Below, piece after piece: positions 43,720 to 53,340 of a DNA stretch of 64,000 nt. The position numbers and the translations under genes were made by a program. Source of the stretch: Desulfuromonadaceae bacterium (lineage in GTDB: Bacteria > Desulfobacterota > Desulfuromonadia > Geobacterales > Pseudopelobacteraceae); contig JAQTZV010000004.1 in NCBI GenBank assembly GCA_028687585.1, positions 1 through 64,000 on the forward strand. The letters are read 5' to 3'. Below the pieces are notes generated by a model that was not told the origin of the DNA, did no database searches, and worked only from the letters and a program-made list of their open reading frames with translations. Positions within the stretch are counted from its first letter, which is position 1; each line of letters opens with the position of its first letter.

Positions 43720-44568
43720 ATGCGAAACTTAACCATAGGGGTCATTCGTTGCGCACTGCCTGCCCTGCTTGTTTTCGTCATGGGCACTCCTTCATTTGCC
43801 GCTCAGGGGAAAGTCTATACCCTTGCCGTGATCCCGTCGGCTCCGCCGGTTGCCCTGCACAAACAGTGGACCCCTTTTGTGGAACAGCTCTCCCGTGACA
43901 CCGGCCTTGCATTCAGGCTCATAATGTACGAACGGATGGCCGAATTTGAGCGGGATATCTGGAACGGCGTTCCCGACTTTATCTTTGCGTCGCCGATCCA
44001 GACGGTGGTGGCCCACGCGGAAAAAGGGTATGTGCCGCTGGTTCGCGGCGGCAAGGATATCGCCGTCGGTCTCTTCGTGCGCAAGGGCTCTCCCTACCGG
44101 AGTATTAAAGATCTGAACGGCAAAACAATTTCTTTTGTCGGCAACAAGAATCTCTGCAGCGTCTTTGTCCAGCATCTGCTGGGCGAACATAAGGACAAAG
44201 TTTCCTTCACCAGGGAATATGCCGGTTCAACCAGAAACGTGATCATTAACGTACTGCTGGGCAAGAGTGCCGCCGGAGCGGTATTCATTCCGGAACTGGC
44301 ACGGGAATCAGAAGATACCCGCTCGCAGCTTCGCGAGATCCTGGTGACGCCTGAAATAGCACCGCATCCGCTCAGTGCCCACCCGCGCGTGCCCCGGGCG
44401 GCACAAGAGGCGGTGAAAAAGGCAGCGCTTGCCATCGCGGCGACCGTTGACGGCGCGGAGTTGCTTAAAACTCTCAGGATGGCGGCTCCGGTCGCAGCAG
44501 ATTACGGACGGGATTACCGGTCACTGGAAGTGATCGACATCAAGGGGCTCACCAATTGGGGAGAATGA
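43720..44568 (+). CDS. PhnD-like periplasmic solute-binding protein (orphan)
   Basis: Started at the ATG at 43720 (GAAAGGATTTCC upstream); 282 residues. Signal peptide (CALPALLVFVMGTPSFAAQG), then VYTLAVIPSAPPVALHKQWTPF, the typical start of phosphonate/phosphite-type binding proteins, then PDFIFASPIQTVVAHAEKGY and DLNGKTISFVGNKN. The two-lobe PBP-II fold is likely; the ligand is unknown. It has no transporter partners and ends one base before the membrane sensor gene, so it probably presents its ligand to that sensor. Confidence 0.85.
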   Translation: MRNLTIGVIRCALPALLVFVMGTPSFAAQGKVYTLAVIPSAPPVALHKQWTPFVEQLSRDTGLAFRLIMYERMAEFERDIWNGVPDFIFASPIQTVVAHAEKGYVPLVRGGKDIAVGLFVRKGSPYRSIKDLNGKTISFVGNKNLCSVFVQHLLGEHKDKVSFTREYAGSTRNVIINVLLGKSAAGAVFIPELARESEDTRSQLREILVTPEIAPHPLSAHPRVPRAAQEAVKKAALAIAATVDGAELLKTLRMAAPVAADYGRDYRSLEVIDIKGLTNWGE

Positions 44569-44569
44569 C

Positions 44570-45853
44570 ATGGCGCTGCAGCCTCACAGACTGAATACCC
44601 GCATAATTTTGATCGTCTCATGTGTCCTGCTTGTCACCGGCGTAACATCCGGCTGGCTGACCGCCAGGAATCAGACGAACAGCCTCCTGGCAGGCATGCG
44701 CGCCAATTCGACGGTCATGGCCAGAAACTTTGCCGAAAGCTGCGCCCGCTATCTGCTGGTTCAGGATTATGCCGAGCTGGAAACCTTTCTCCTCAAATCG
44801 GCAGAGCTGGCCGACATCCGGCGCCTTCAGGTCTGTGAACCGGGCGGTGCTCTGATCTGGGATGTCGAACATAGCCCCGACAGGCCCCCTTCTGCAAAAA
44901 CGGGCATCGCCCGCCTCACTCCGCCATTATCCCGCACTGCAGAGATCACCACCGAAAACAACCAGCTGGTCATCTGGCAGCCGATCGTGGCGGGAAATAT
45001 GCTCGGCTGGCTCAGGGCCGACTTCAGCCTGACCGCCATCCACGAAGCGCAAGCAAGAACCTGGGAAAACAATCTCCTCCTCGCCATGGCCTGGGTCGTA
45101 TGCAGCGCGTTCCTGATAGTTCTGGTGCTGCGCCCTTTCGTGCGCTCGATCGCCCGACTGACCGCATTTTCCAAACAGCTCGACGAGCATAAGGGCGCGC
45201 AGATTTCAGTCGCCGGTCAACCGCTTGAAATCGTCGAACTGGGAGAATCCCTGAACGAGGCCTCCATAAAGTTGCTTTCGACGGAACGACAGATTCTTAA
45301 GGAACAGGAACGGCTGCGCAGAAGCGAAGAAAATTATCGGCGGCTGCTTGATACGATTCAGGAAGGTATCTGGGTTATCGATGCGGATGCGGTAACTACT
45401 TTTGTCAATCCGCGCATGGCCGAGATCCTGGGGTATACGACTGATGAAATGATCGGCAGGCATCTGTATTCGTTCATGGATGAACAGGGGAAACAGCGTG
45501 CCGATGACAGTATTGAACGACGCAAGCAGGGGATAAAGGAACAGCACGACTTCGAATTTATCAGAAAAAACGGCGAGCGGATTTATACAAGGCTCGAAAC
45601 CGGGCCGATATTCGATGAATCTGGACAGTATGCCGGATCAATCGCCGCCGTTGCCGACATTACCGAACGGAAGCAGGCCGAAGAGGAGATTCGACAACTT
45701 AACGAAGAGCTCGAACAGCGGGTGACGGAGCGGACAGCCGAGTTGGAGGTGAAGAATGCGGAGCTCTACAAGATGAACCGGCTGTTCGTCGGCAGGGAAC
45801 TGCGGATGGTGGAGCTGAAGGAGCGGATCAGGGAACTTGAAGGTGGGAGGTAA
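44570..45853 (+). CDS. Membrane PAS sensor with coil tail (coil-tail protein 2)
   Basis: A 427-residue protein: span 1 (IILIVSCVLLVTGVTSGWL), an extracytoplasmic segment of ~130 residues, span 2 (NLLLAMAWVVCSAFLIVLVL), HAMP-like linker, PAS at about 250-370 (IQEGIWVIDADAVTTFVNPR; GYTTDEMIGRHLYSFMD), coiled coil and the tail KMNRLFVGRELRMVELKERI. No kinase or cyclase domain follows the PAS, so it must signal through a partner. It starts one base after the PhnD-like gene; the two likely form a receptor pair. RBS GGGGAGAA. Confidence 0.88.
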   Translation: MALQPHRLNTRIILIVSCVLLVTGVTSGWLTARNQTNSLLAGMRANSTVMARNFAESCARYLLVQDYAELETFLLKSAELADIRRLQVCEPGGALIWDVEHSPDRPPSAKTGIARLTPPLSRTAEITTENNQLVIWQPIVAGNMLGWLRADFSLTAIHEAQARTWENNLLLAMAWVVCSAFLIVLVLRPFVRSIARLTAFSKQLDEHKGAQISVAGQPLEIVELGESLNEASIKLLSTERQILKEQERLRRSEENYRRLLDTIQEGIWVIDADAVTTFVNPRMAEILGYTTDEMIGRHLYSFMDEQGKQRADDSIERRKQGIKEQHDFEFIRKNGERIYTRLETGPIFDESGQYAGSIAAVADITERKQAEEEIRQLNEELEQRVTERTAELEVKNAELYKMNRLFVGRELRMVELKERIRELEGGR

Positions 45854-45860
45854 TGGGGTA

Positions 45861-47111
45861 ATGCCGACAAAACATGCTTCACATAGACACTCCTCAGGGA
45901 AAACGGGGATGGCGCCCGGGAGCGATAAATCGGAAATCGACGCCCTGAAGCAGGCGCAACAGGCATTGACCCGGGAGAAAGAATTCAGCCGCTGCCTGCT
46001 TGAGAGCATGGCTGACGGTGTGGTCGCCTGTGATGCGGACGGCATCCTGACGCTGTTTAATCGTTCTGCGCGGGAGTGGCACGGGCTTGATCCATTGCGG
46101 CTCCCCCCTGAAGAATGGGCTCGGCACTTCGACCTGTTCCGCGCCGACGGGATCACTCCGCTTCCGACGGATGAGGTGCCGCTTGCCCGTGCCTTCAGGG
46201 GGGAGATCGTCAGGGACGCGGGAATGGCGATCAAGGCGAAAGACCGGCCGATCCGGTTCATCCTCGCCAACGGCAGTGTGATACGGGACGAGGACGGCAA
46301 CAAACTCGGAGCGGTTGTTGTCATGCGCGACGTTACCGAGTTCAGACGTCTCGAGCTGGAACTCCGCACGGCGAACGAGGAGCTTGAACAGCGGGTGGAG
46401 GAGCGCACCGAGGAGTTGCGAAAGACGGCCGGAGATCTGAACGAAGCCCAGCGTATTGCTCATATAGGGAGTTGGGAACTGGATCTGCTTACAAATCGGC
46501 TCTTCTGGTCGGATGAGATCTATCGCATTTTCGAAATCAATCCGAATGAGTTCGGCGCTTCGTATGAGGCTTTTCTGCAGGCGATTCATCCCGATGACCG
46601 GGAGGCCGTCAACGCCGCATATACCAATGCAGTCAGAAACCGTGCCTCCTACTCCATTGAGCATCGCCTGCTGCTGGCCGGAGGCCGGATAAAGCATGTC
46701 CATGAACATTGTGAAACATTCTATGCGCATGACAAGCCGATCCGGTCGGCAGGAACCATTCAGGACATTACCGAGCGCAAGCGTACCGAAGAGGCATTGT
46801 ATCTTCAGGCGGAGGAGCTTGAAGAAGAGGTGACCGAGCGTCAGATGGCGCAGGAGAATCTTCAGGAAAAGGCGCTGCTGCTGGAAGAGGAGATCGAAAA
46901 GCACCAAAAAGCGCAGGAAGCGCTGGAACAGTTGAATGTGACACTTGAATTGCGTGTCAAGGAGCGCACGACTGAGCTGGAAGAGAAAATCGCGGAGCTG
47001 CACAGGATGAACAAGCTATTTGTTGGCCGGGAGCTGCGGATGGTGGAGCTGAAGGAGCGGATCAGGGAGCTGGAAAACGTATCCGAAAAAAGAAGTGATC
47101 AAAATGACTGA
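45861..47111 (+). CDS. Soluble double-PAS protein with coil tail (coil-tail protein 3)
   Basis: Started at the ATG at 45861, seven bases after the previous stop; a TTG at 45837 would overlap the previous gene. 416 residues: PAS 1 (MADGVVACDADGILTLFNRS), a coiled coil with the EQRVEERTEELRKT pattern, PAS 2 (RIAHIGSWELDLLTNRLFWS with YEAFLQAIHPDDRE), a long coiled coil (QEKALLLEEEIEKHQKAQEA), and the tail RMNKLFVGRELRMVELKERI. No membrane spans. Its C-terminal 100 residues closely resemble those of the protein at 49076, pointing to module exchange. Confidence 0.85.
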   Translation: MPTKHASHRHSSGKTGMAPGSDKSEIDALKQAQQALTREKEFSRCLLESMADGVVACDADGILTLFNRSAREWHGLDPLRLPPEEWARHFDLFRADGITPLPTDEVPLARAFRGEIVRDAGMAIKAKDRPIRFILANGSVIRDEDGNKLGAVVVMRDVTEFRRLELELRTANEELEQRVEERTEELRKTAGDLNEAQRIAHIGSWELDLLTNRLFWSDEIYRIFEINPNEFGASYEAFLQAIHPDDREAVNAAYTNAVRNRASYSIEHRLLLAGGRIKHVHEHCETFYAHDKPIRSAGTIQDITERKRTEEALYLQAEELEEEVTERQMAQENLQEKALLLEEEIEKHQKAQEALEQLNVTLELRVKERTTELEEKIAELHRMNKLFVGRELRMVELKERIRELENVSEKRSDQND

Positions 47112-49089
47112 CAGTAACGGGCTCGAAAAGCGCTCTTGCAGTGATAGCGAGGAACGGTACCGGCTGCTCATCCGGAAGATCCGGACCGCCATCGTGCTCC
47201 ATGACGCTCAGGGGCGCATCCTGGACAGCAACCCTATGGCACAGGAGCTGCTCGGGCTCTCTGCGGAACAGCTCGCAGGCCGAGCCCTGATCGACACGGA
47301 ATGGCATTTTCTGCGGGAAGACGGCTCCGTGTTGCCGGTCGCCGAATATCCGGCACACCTGGTGCTCTCCAGTCGGCAGCCGCTCAGGGACTTTGTGACG
47401 GGAATCAGCCGGCCGGACAGGGATGCAGTCATGTGGGTGCTGGTAAACGGCGAACCGGAGTATAACGATGCCGGAGAAATAACAATGGTCATCGTTTCCT
47501 TTGTGGACATCACCGAGCGCAAGCGGGTGGAGGAGGAGCTTCGGACCTCGGAGGCCAAGTATCGCATCGTGGCCGATAATACCTATGACTGGGAATTCTG
47601 GACGGACGCGAATGATCACTATGTGTATATCTCTCAATCCTGCCAGCGAATTACCGGTTTCCCTGCTGTGGCGTTTAAGGCGAATCCTGCTCTGTTGGAT
47701 TCGATTATTCATCCAGACGATTGGCAGAGCTACAGAAACCATTTAATGGAGACAAAAGCCGGACAATCGTTGGGCAGCGTTGAATTTCGCATCCTCGATA
47801 AAGACGGACGGGTCCGCTGGATCGAGCATTTCTGTCAACCAGTATTCGACGAGGCAGGAACATGGCTTGGCACACGCGGCAATAATCGCGAGGTTACGAA
47901 GCGGAAAGAGGCTGAACACCTCAAACAACTGACCACGTCAATCCTGGCTATTCTTAACGAGTCCACTGACTTGACTGCATCCATCAATCGTGTTCTGGAA
48001 ATCATTAAACAGGGAATCGAATTTGATGCCATCGGGATACGCCTGCAAAGCGGCGCAGACTTCCCCTATTTTGCATCTGCCGGTTTCCCGGATGATTTTC
48101 TGATCGCGGAGAACTCGTTGGTTGTCCCAGACAGGAAAGGTGGATTATGCAGGGATTGCGACGGCAACGTCTGTCTGGAATGCACCTGCGGCCTGGTTAT
48201 CTCCGGCAAGAGCGACCCGGCCAATCCTCTTTTCACCCCCGGCGGCAGCTGCTGGACCAACAATTCATTACCACTATTAGACCTTCCGCTCGATCAGGAC
48301 CCCCGGCTTAATCCAAGAAATCTCTGCATTCATAAAAACTTTTTTTCTGTTGCGCTGATACCCATCCGCGCGAATCACAAGATTATTGGGCTGTTACAAC
48401 TCAACGACCACAAAAAGGACCGTTTAAGCAGCGATATGGTCGCCTGTTTTGAAGATGTCTGCACAAGTATCGGTCTTTCTCTGATGAAAAAGCAGGCCGA
48501 AGAGGCGCTGAAGACCAGCGAAGCCCGCTTCCGGCGCCTGGCCGAGAATGCGAAGGACGTCATATTTCGCATGGCGCTGCCCGACGGCGTCTACGAGTAC
48601 ATCAGCCCCGCAGCGATGGAACAGTTCGGCCACGCGCCTGAGGAGTTTTATGCCGCTCCGGATCTGCTGCGTAAGCTCATCCACCCCGACTGGCATGCCT
48701 ATTTCGATACGGAATGGGAAAAACTGCTGCACGGAGAGATGCCCCCCGACTACGAGTACCAGATTGTCCATAAATCGGGCAAGGTCCGCTGGATAAACCA
48801 GCGCAATATCCTGGACCGGGATGAAGAGGACCGGATCGTCGCCATCGAGGGAATCGTCACCGACGTCACCGAAAGGAAACAAGTTGAGGAAGAGCTCCGC
48901 GAGCTTAATGCCGAACTCGAACATCGAGTGACGGAGCGGACAAAGGAACTGGAACGAAGGAATCATGAGCTGGAACAGATGAACAAGGCATTTGTCGGCC
49001 GTGAATTGAAGATGGTTGAGTTGAAGGAGCGGATCAGGGATCTGGAAAACAATCCCGAAAAAAGAGGTGATCAAAATGCCCGACAGTAA
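47104..49089 (+). CDS. PAS-PAS-GAF-PAS protein with coil tail (coil-tail protein 4)
   Basis: ATG at 47104 (AGAAGTGATCAAA before it) preferred over GTG at 47095; it overlaps the previous stop by 8 bp. 661 residues: PAS (RKIRTAIVLHDAQGRILDSN), PAS (YDWEFWTDANDHYVYISQSC), GAF-like region (DSIINRVLE-type start near STDLTASINRVLEIIKQGIE, with a Cys-rich CRDCDGNVCLECTCG stretch at about residues 350-365 that could bind a metal), PAS (DVIFRMALPDGVYEYISPAA), coiled coil and tail QMNKAFVGRELKMVELKERI. The first ~145 residues are nearly the same as those of the next gene. Confidence 0.86.
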   Translation: MTDSNGLEKRSCSDSEERYRLLIRKIRTAIVLHDAQGRILDSNPMAQELLGLSAEQLAGRALIDTEWHFLREDGSVLPVAEYPAHLVLSSRQPLRDFVTGISRPDRDAVMWVLVNGEPEYNDAGEITMVIVSFVDITERKRVEEELRTSEAKYRIVADNTYDWEFWTDANDHYVYISQSCQRITGFPAVAFKANPALLDSIIHPDDWQSYRNHLMETKAGQSLGSVEFRILDKDGRVRWIEHFCQPVFDEAGTWLGTRGNNREVTKRKEAEHLKQLTTSILAILNESTDLTASINRVLEIIKQGIEFDAIGIRLQSGADFPYFASAGFPDDFLIAENSLVVPDRKGGLCRDCDGNVCLECTCGLVISGKSDPANPLFTPGGSCWTNNSLPLLDLPLDQDPRLNPRNLCIHKNFFSVALIPIRANHKIIGLLQLNDHKKDRLSSDMVACFEDVCTSIGLSLMKKQAEEALKTSEARFRRLAENAKDVIFRMALPDGVYEYISPAAMEQFGHAPEEFYAAPDLLRKLIHPDWHAYFDTEWEKLLHGEMPPDYEYQIVHKSGKVRWINQRNILDRDEEDRIVAIEGIVTDVTERKQVEEELRELNAELEHRVTERTKELERRNHELEQMNKAFVGRELKMVELKERIRDLENNPEKRGDQNARQ

Positions 49090-50647
49090 CAGGCTCGAAG
49101 AGCGCTCTTGCAGTGATAGCGAGGAACGGTACCGGCTGCTCATCCGGAAGATCAGGACCGCCATCGTGCTCCATGACGCTCAGGGGCGCATCCTGGACAG
49201 CAACCCTATGGCACAGGAGCTGCTCGGGCTCTCTGCGGAACAGCTCGCAGGCCGAGCCCTGATCGACCCGGAATGGCATTTCCTGCGGGAAGACGGTTCC
49301 GTGTTGCCGGTCGCCGAATATCCGGCACACCTGGTGCTCTCCAGCAGGCAGCCGCTCAGAGACTTTGTGGCGGGAATCAGCCGTCCGGACAGGGACGACG
49401 TCATGTGGGTGCTGGTAAACGGCGAACCGGAATATGCGGATGATGGAGAGATAGCGCAGGTTATCGTTTCATTTGTGGACATCACCGGGCGCAGGCGCAT
49501 GGAAGATGCCCTGTTTTTCGTTGCGCAACGCGGCTGGCTGGTCGGTGCAGAAAACTTTTTCGATGCTCTTGCGCAGTATCTTGGCAAAACCTTCGATGTG
49601 GATTACGTCGTCATCGACAGGATAGATGAAGACCCGGCCGTAGCAGAGACGGTTGCATTATATGCCAAAGGCGCAATCGTACCGAACATGCGCTACACAC
49701 TCAAGGGGACGCCATGCGAAAATGTTATGGGGCGGCGGCTCTGCGTGTATCCGCAGGGAGTTCAGCAACTGTTTCCTGAAGACACATTGCTGGCCGAAAT
49801 GGGAGTGGATAGTTATATCGGCATCCCGCTGTGGGATTCCTCAGGGCGTCCGATAGGATTGATCGCCCTCATGGACAGCAAGCCGCTTCATGACGCCGCA
49901 TCCACCACCCAACTGCTGCAGCTGGTAGCGACTCGTGCTGCAGCCGAACTGGCCCGCGAGCGAAGCGACCGCATTCTGCGGACGCGCGAGCATGAATTCC
50001 GCACCCTGGCGGAGAGTTTACCGGACAACATCATCCGCTACGATCGGGAAGGACGGACCATGTACGTCAACCCAGTGATCGAAAAAACATTGGGCGCTGC
50101 CGCCGCAGATATGATCGGCAAGCAGGTCCGGGAAATCTATCTCGATGGGAGTTACGAGGTCTATGCACAACTCCTGGACGCGACCCTCGCCAGCGGTGTG
50201 AACGGCGAAATCGAGTTTATACTGCCCGTCACGAGCAAGGAACCGATTGTTCATCAGATACGCATGATTGCCGAGCGCGACGATCATGGCGAAGTGACCG
50301 GCGTACTCGCAATTGGTCGCGACATTACCGAGCGCAGGCGTGCCGAGGAAACGATGCAACTCCAAGCTGTCGAGCTTGAAGAAGAGGCGGTAGAACGCCG
50401 GATGGCGCAGGAGAATCTTCAGGAAAAGGCGCTGCTGCTGGAAGAGGAGATCGAAAAACGTCAAAAAGCGCAGGAAGAACTGGAACGGTTGAATGAGCGA
50501 CTTGAACACCGTGTCAAGGAGCGCACGACTGAGTTGGAGCAGAAGAACACGGAACTGCACAAGATGAACCGGCTGTTTGTCGGTCGCGAATTGAAGATGA
50601 TTGAACTGAAGGCACGGATCAAGGAGCTGGAAACGAAAATCCCATAA
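49076..50647 (+). CDS. PAS-GAF-PAS protein with coil tail (coil-tail protein 5)
   Basis: ATG at 49076 with AGAGGTGATCAAA; overlaps the previous gene by 14 bp. 523 residues: PAS almost identical to that at the start of the protein at 47104, a GAF domain (NFFDALAQYLGKTFDVDYVV; VDSYIGIPLWDSSGRPIGLI), a PAS (FRTLAESLPDNIIRYDREGR), coiled coil (QEKALLLEEEIEKRQKAQEE), and tail KMNRLFVGRELKMIELKARI. Its GAF type (SYIGIPL) can bind a small ligand or act as a scaffold. No output domain. The next gene is a PBP-fused hybrid kinase. Confidence 0.86.
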   Translation: MPDSNRLEERSCSDSEERYRLLIRKIRTAIVLHDAQGRILDSNPMAQELLGLSAEQLAGRALIDPEWHFLREDGSVLPVAEYPAHLVLSSRQPLRDFVAGISRPDRDDVMWVLVNGEPEYADDGEIAQVIVSFVDITGRRRMEDALFFVAQRGWLVGAENFFDALAQYLGKTFDVDYVVIDRIDEDPAVAETVALYAKGAIVPNMRYTLKGTPCENVMGRRLCVYPQGVQQLFPEDTLLAEMGVDSYIGIPLWDSSGRPIGLIALMDSKPLHDAASTTQLLQLVATRAAAELARERSDRILRTREHEFRTLAESLPDNIIRYDREGRTMYVNPVIEKTLGAAAADMIGKQVREIYLDGSYEVYAQLLDATLASGVNGEIEFILPVTSKEPIVHQIRMIAERDDHGEVTGVLAIGRDITERRRAEETMQLQAVELEEEAVERRMAQENLQEKALLLEEEIEKRQKAQEELERLNERLEHRVKERTTELEQKNTELHKMNRLFVGRELKMIELKARIKELETKIP

Positions 50648-50708
50648 TACAGATGCATGACTCCAACGAGCTGAGTCAATCAAAAATTGACCGCAGAGGT
50701 GACGACAG

Positions 50709-53336
50709 ATGAGAGCCTTCAACAAAAACTTCATCCCATTGACAATAGCCAAATCCAAACCGCTCTTTGTCTTTGTCGTAACGATCGCCATGCTTCTTGC
50801 GTCAGCCCCGGTGGTCGCCCGTGCCGGGTCTCCGGTTCATGGGCGCGACAACGTCCTCGTCCTCCACTCTTACAGCCCGGACTACACGTGGACGCGTTCG
50901 CAGCAGAACGGCATCGACGCCGTCTTTGAGCCGCTTGCCGCCGAGTACGCCGTGCGCATTGAGTACCTGGACGCGGTACACCACCCGGCGCTGCTGAAAG
51001 GGCCGCTCGTCCTCGACCTCCTCCGTGCCAAGTTTGCGGATCAGCGCTTCCGGGTGGTGCTGACGTCGGACAACGCCGCGTTCGACTTCGCCCGCGAGCA
51101 CCGCAGCGAGCTCTTTCCGGGCGTGCCGATCGTGTTCATGGGTGTGAACGGGTACGAGGAGTCGATGCGCGCCGAGGGGGGCATCACCGGGGTGGCCGAG
51201 GACCCCGACATGCCCGGCACGCAGAAGCTGCTGCTGCAGCTTGCGCCGCTGACGAAGCGCATCGTCTTCCCCGGGATGGCGGACGACCCGAGCTATCGCG
51301 CCAACCGCGCCACGGCCGCCAAGAGCCTGACGGCGCTCCCCCCGCAGGTCACGGCTGAGTTCCCCGAGTATCCCGACGTGGACGCGGCCCTCGCGGCCCT
51401 CCGGACGCTCCCGAACGATTCGGCGATAGTCGTCATGGCCAACATGCATACGAAGGGGGGCGAGGGGATCAGCAGCCAGCGTGTCGTCGAGCTCGTCTCG
51501 GCAGCCGCGCCGGTTCCCGTCTTCACAAACTGGGACTTCGCGGTCGGCCAGGGCGCCGTGGGGGGGAGCGTCATCAGCGGTGTCGAGCAGGGGCGCCTGG
51601 CGGCTGAGATGGCGGTGCGGATCCTTCGCGGTGAGCGCCCGGAGTCCATACCGGTGCATCGCGGGGCGGGGAAGACCTTCCTCTTCGACTACCGGCAGCT
51701 TGCCCGGTTCGGGATTCCGGCATCGCTGCTGCCTCCGAAAAGCACCGTCATCAACCAGCCTCCGGTACAGCAGTTGCCGGTGTGGGTCACCTACTCCACG
51801 GCTCTTGTTATCTTCTTCATGACCATAATCGTTGTCATCTTGTACCGGCATCGGAAGAACCTCCAGGAACTGGTCAAGGAACGCACGATCCAGCTGGAGG
51901 CGGCCAAGGACCAGGCGGAGAGAGCCAACCGTGCCAAAAGCATCTTCCTGGCCAACATGAGCCATGAACTGCGCACACCTCTGAATGCAGTGCTGGGGTT
52001 CTCACAGGTGATGAAGAACTCGCGGGATGTCACGGTGGAGCAGATGCAGAGCCTGAACATCATCACCCGCAGCGGAGAACACCTGTTGCACCTGATCAAC
52101 AACGTGCTGGACATTTCCAAGATTGAAGCCGGCCGGACGGGACTGGAAGAGTCGCCTCTGGATCTGCATCAGATGGTGCAGGAGGTCAAGTCGTTGATGT
52201 ACGTGCGGGCAAAAGAGAGAGGGCTGGAATTCACGCTGGAGCAGGCCGCAGACCTCGTGCGACATGTCGCCGTCGATGGGGGGAAGCTGCGTCAGGTGCT
52301 GATCAACCTGGTCGAAAACGCCATAAAGTATACGCCTAGCGGCGGTGTCGTCCTTCGGGCCATGCCGATCAAACAGGAGAATTCCGGGCTGTCGCGGGTG
52401 CGGTTCGAGGTTGAGGACACCGGTCCCGGCATCCGGCCGGAAGAACGGGAACGGATATTCCATCCGTTCGTGCAGTTGGGCGAACAGTTGACCGCCGGGG
52501 CCGGAACCGGCCTCGGACTCGCCATCTCCCGGCAGTATGTGGAGATCATGGGGGGGAGGATCGATGTTACGGACGGGGGGGAGGGGAGAGGCTCGCTCTT
52601 TTATTTCGAGATACCGGTAACTCTGCTCCCGTCGGGGGAAATTGCCGCAGCGCCGCGTCGCGGCCGCGTCCTCGGGCTGGCAGACGGAGAACCGCGCCGG
52701 CGTATCCTTATCACCGAAGACCAGCCGGATAATCGTCTGCTGCTCCGGACTCTGCTTGAGCCGCTCGGGTTCGATCTCCGGGATGCGGAGAACGGACGGG
52801 AGGCGGTTGCCATCTGCGCTGAGTGGTGTCCCGACCTGGTCTTCATGGACATCCGGATGCCGGTCATGGACGGGCTGGAAGCGACCCGTCGCATCAAGTC
52901 AGCAGATGCCGGCGCCCGTGCGAAGATTGTCGCCGTCACCGCCCACGCCCTGGAGGAGGAGCAGCGCGAGATCCTGGCGGCAGGGTGCGACGATTTCATT
53001 CGCAAACCCTATGAATATGCCGATATCCTCGATGCGTTGACAAAAAACATCGGCGCACGTTTTGTCTACGAGGATGAGCCGGAGACCGTTCCCATTGCAG
53101 TGCAATTGGATGCGGCGGCCCTGGCCGATCTGCCGCAAGAGCTTCTGAACGAGCTGGAGCAGGCGCTTAGCCGGATCGATGTCGAGGCGGTCGGGCGCGC
53201 GATCAAAGAGATCCGCGCTCATGATTCCGCTTTGGCGGATGCATTGGCGGTAGAAGCACGGGATCTTCAATTCGGCCGGATATTGCGGTTGGTGAGAGGC
53301 GAGGTAATTACTCCGCACACTGCAAAATCTTTTTAA
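50709..53336 (+). CDS. Hybrid histidine kinase with ABC-type substrate-binding sensor
   Basis: An 875-residue sensor: signal peptide (FVVTIAMLLASAPVVARA), an extracytoplasmic PF04392-like substrate-binding domain at about 40-340 (VLVLHSYSPDYTWTRSQQNG; FTNWDFAVGQGAVGG), span (VTYSTALVIFFMTIIVVILY), HisKA with His ~419 (NMSHELRTPLNAVLGF), ATPase (DTGPGIRPEE; GTGLGLAIS), and a receiver with Asp ~713 (FMDIRMPVMDGLEATRR). A C-terminal helical extension follows but lacks the Hpt histidine. The sensor part is visibly richer in G+C and codon-biased compared with the kinase part, suggesting a mosaic origin. RBS AGAGGTGA. Confidence 0.92.
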   Translation: MRAFNKNFIPLTIAKSKPLFVFVVTIAMLLASAPVVARAGSPVHGRDNVLVLHSYSPDYTWTRSQQNGIDAVFEPLAAEYAVRIEYLDAVHHPALLKGPLVLDLLRAKFADQRFRVVLTSDNAAFDFAREHRSELFPGVPIVFMGVNGYEESMRAEGGITGVAEDPDMPGTQKLLLQLAPLTKRIVFPGMADDPSYRANRATAAKSLTALPPQVTAEFPEYPDVDAALAALRTLPNDSAIVVMANMHTKGGEGISSQRVVELVSAAAPVPVFTNWDFAVGQGAVGGSVISGVEQGRLAAEMAVRILRGERPESIPVHRGAGKTFLFDYRQLARFGIPASLLPPKSTVINQPPVQQLPVWVTYSTALVIFFMTIIVVILYRHRKNLQELVKERTIQLEAAKDQAERANRAKSIFLANMSHELRTPLNAVLGFSQVMKNSRDVTVEQMQSLNIITRSGEHLLHLINNVLDISKIEAGRTGLEESPLDLHQMVQEVKSLMYVRAKERGLEFTLEQAADLVRHVAVDGGKLRQVLINLVENAIKYTPSGGVVLRAMPIKQENSGLSRVRFEVEDTGPGIRPEERERIFHPFVQLGEQLTAGAGTGLGLAISRQYVEIMGGRIDVTDGGEGRGSLFYFEIPVTLLPSGEIAAAPRRGRVLGLADGEPRRRILITEDQPDNRLLLRTLLEPLGFDLRDAENGREAVAICAEWCPDLVFMDIRMPVMDGLEATRRIKSADAGARAKIVAVTAHALEEEQREILAAGCDDFIRKPYEYADILDALTKNIGARFVYEDEPETVPIAVQLDAAALADLPQELLNELEQALSRIDVEAVGRAIKEIRAHDSALADALAVEARDLQFGRILRLVRGEVITPHTAKSF

Positions 53337-53340
53337 TTTA

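Noticed and set aside
45894-47003. Minus-strand frame of 369 codons opposite coil-tail protein 3
   Set aside because: Shadow of the PAS and coiled-coil coding sequence; composition typical of antisense reading.
50802-51965. Minus-strand frame of 387 codons opposite the PBP-fused kinase
   Set aside because: Lies in the G+C-rich sensor half, where stop codons are rare on both strands; no domain is seen.
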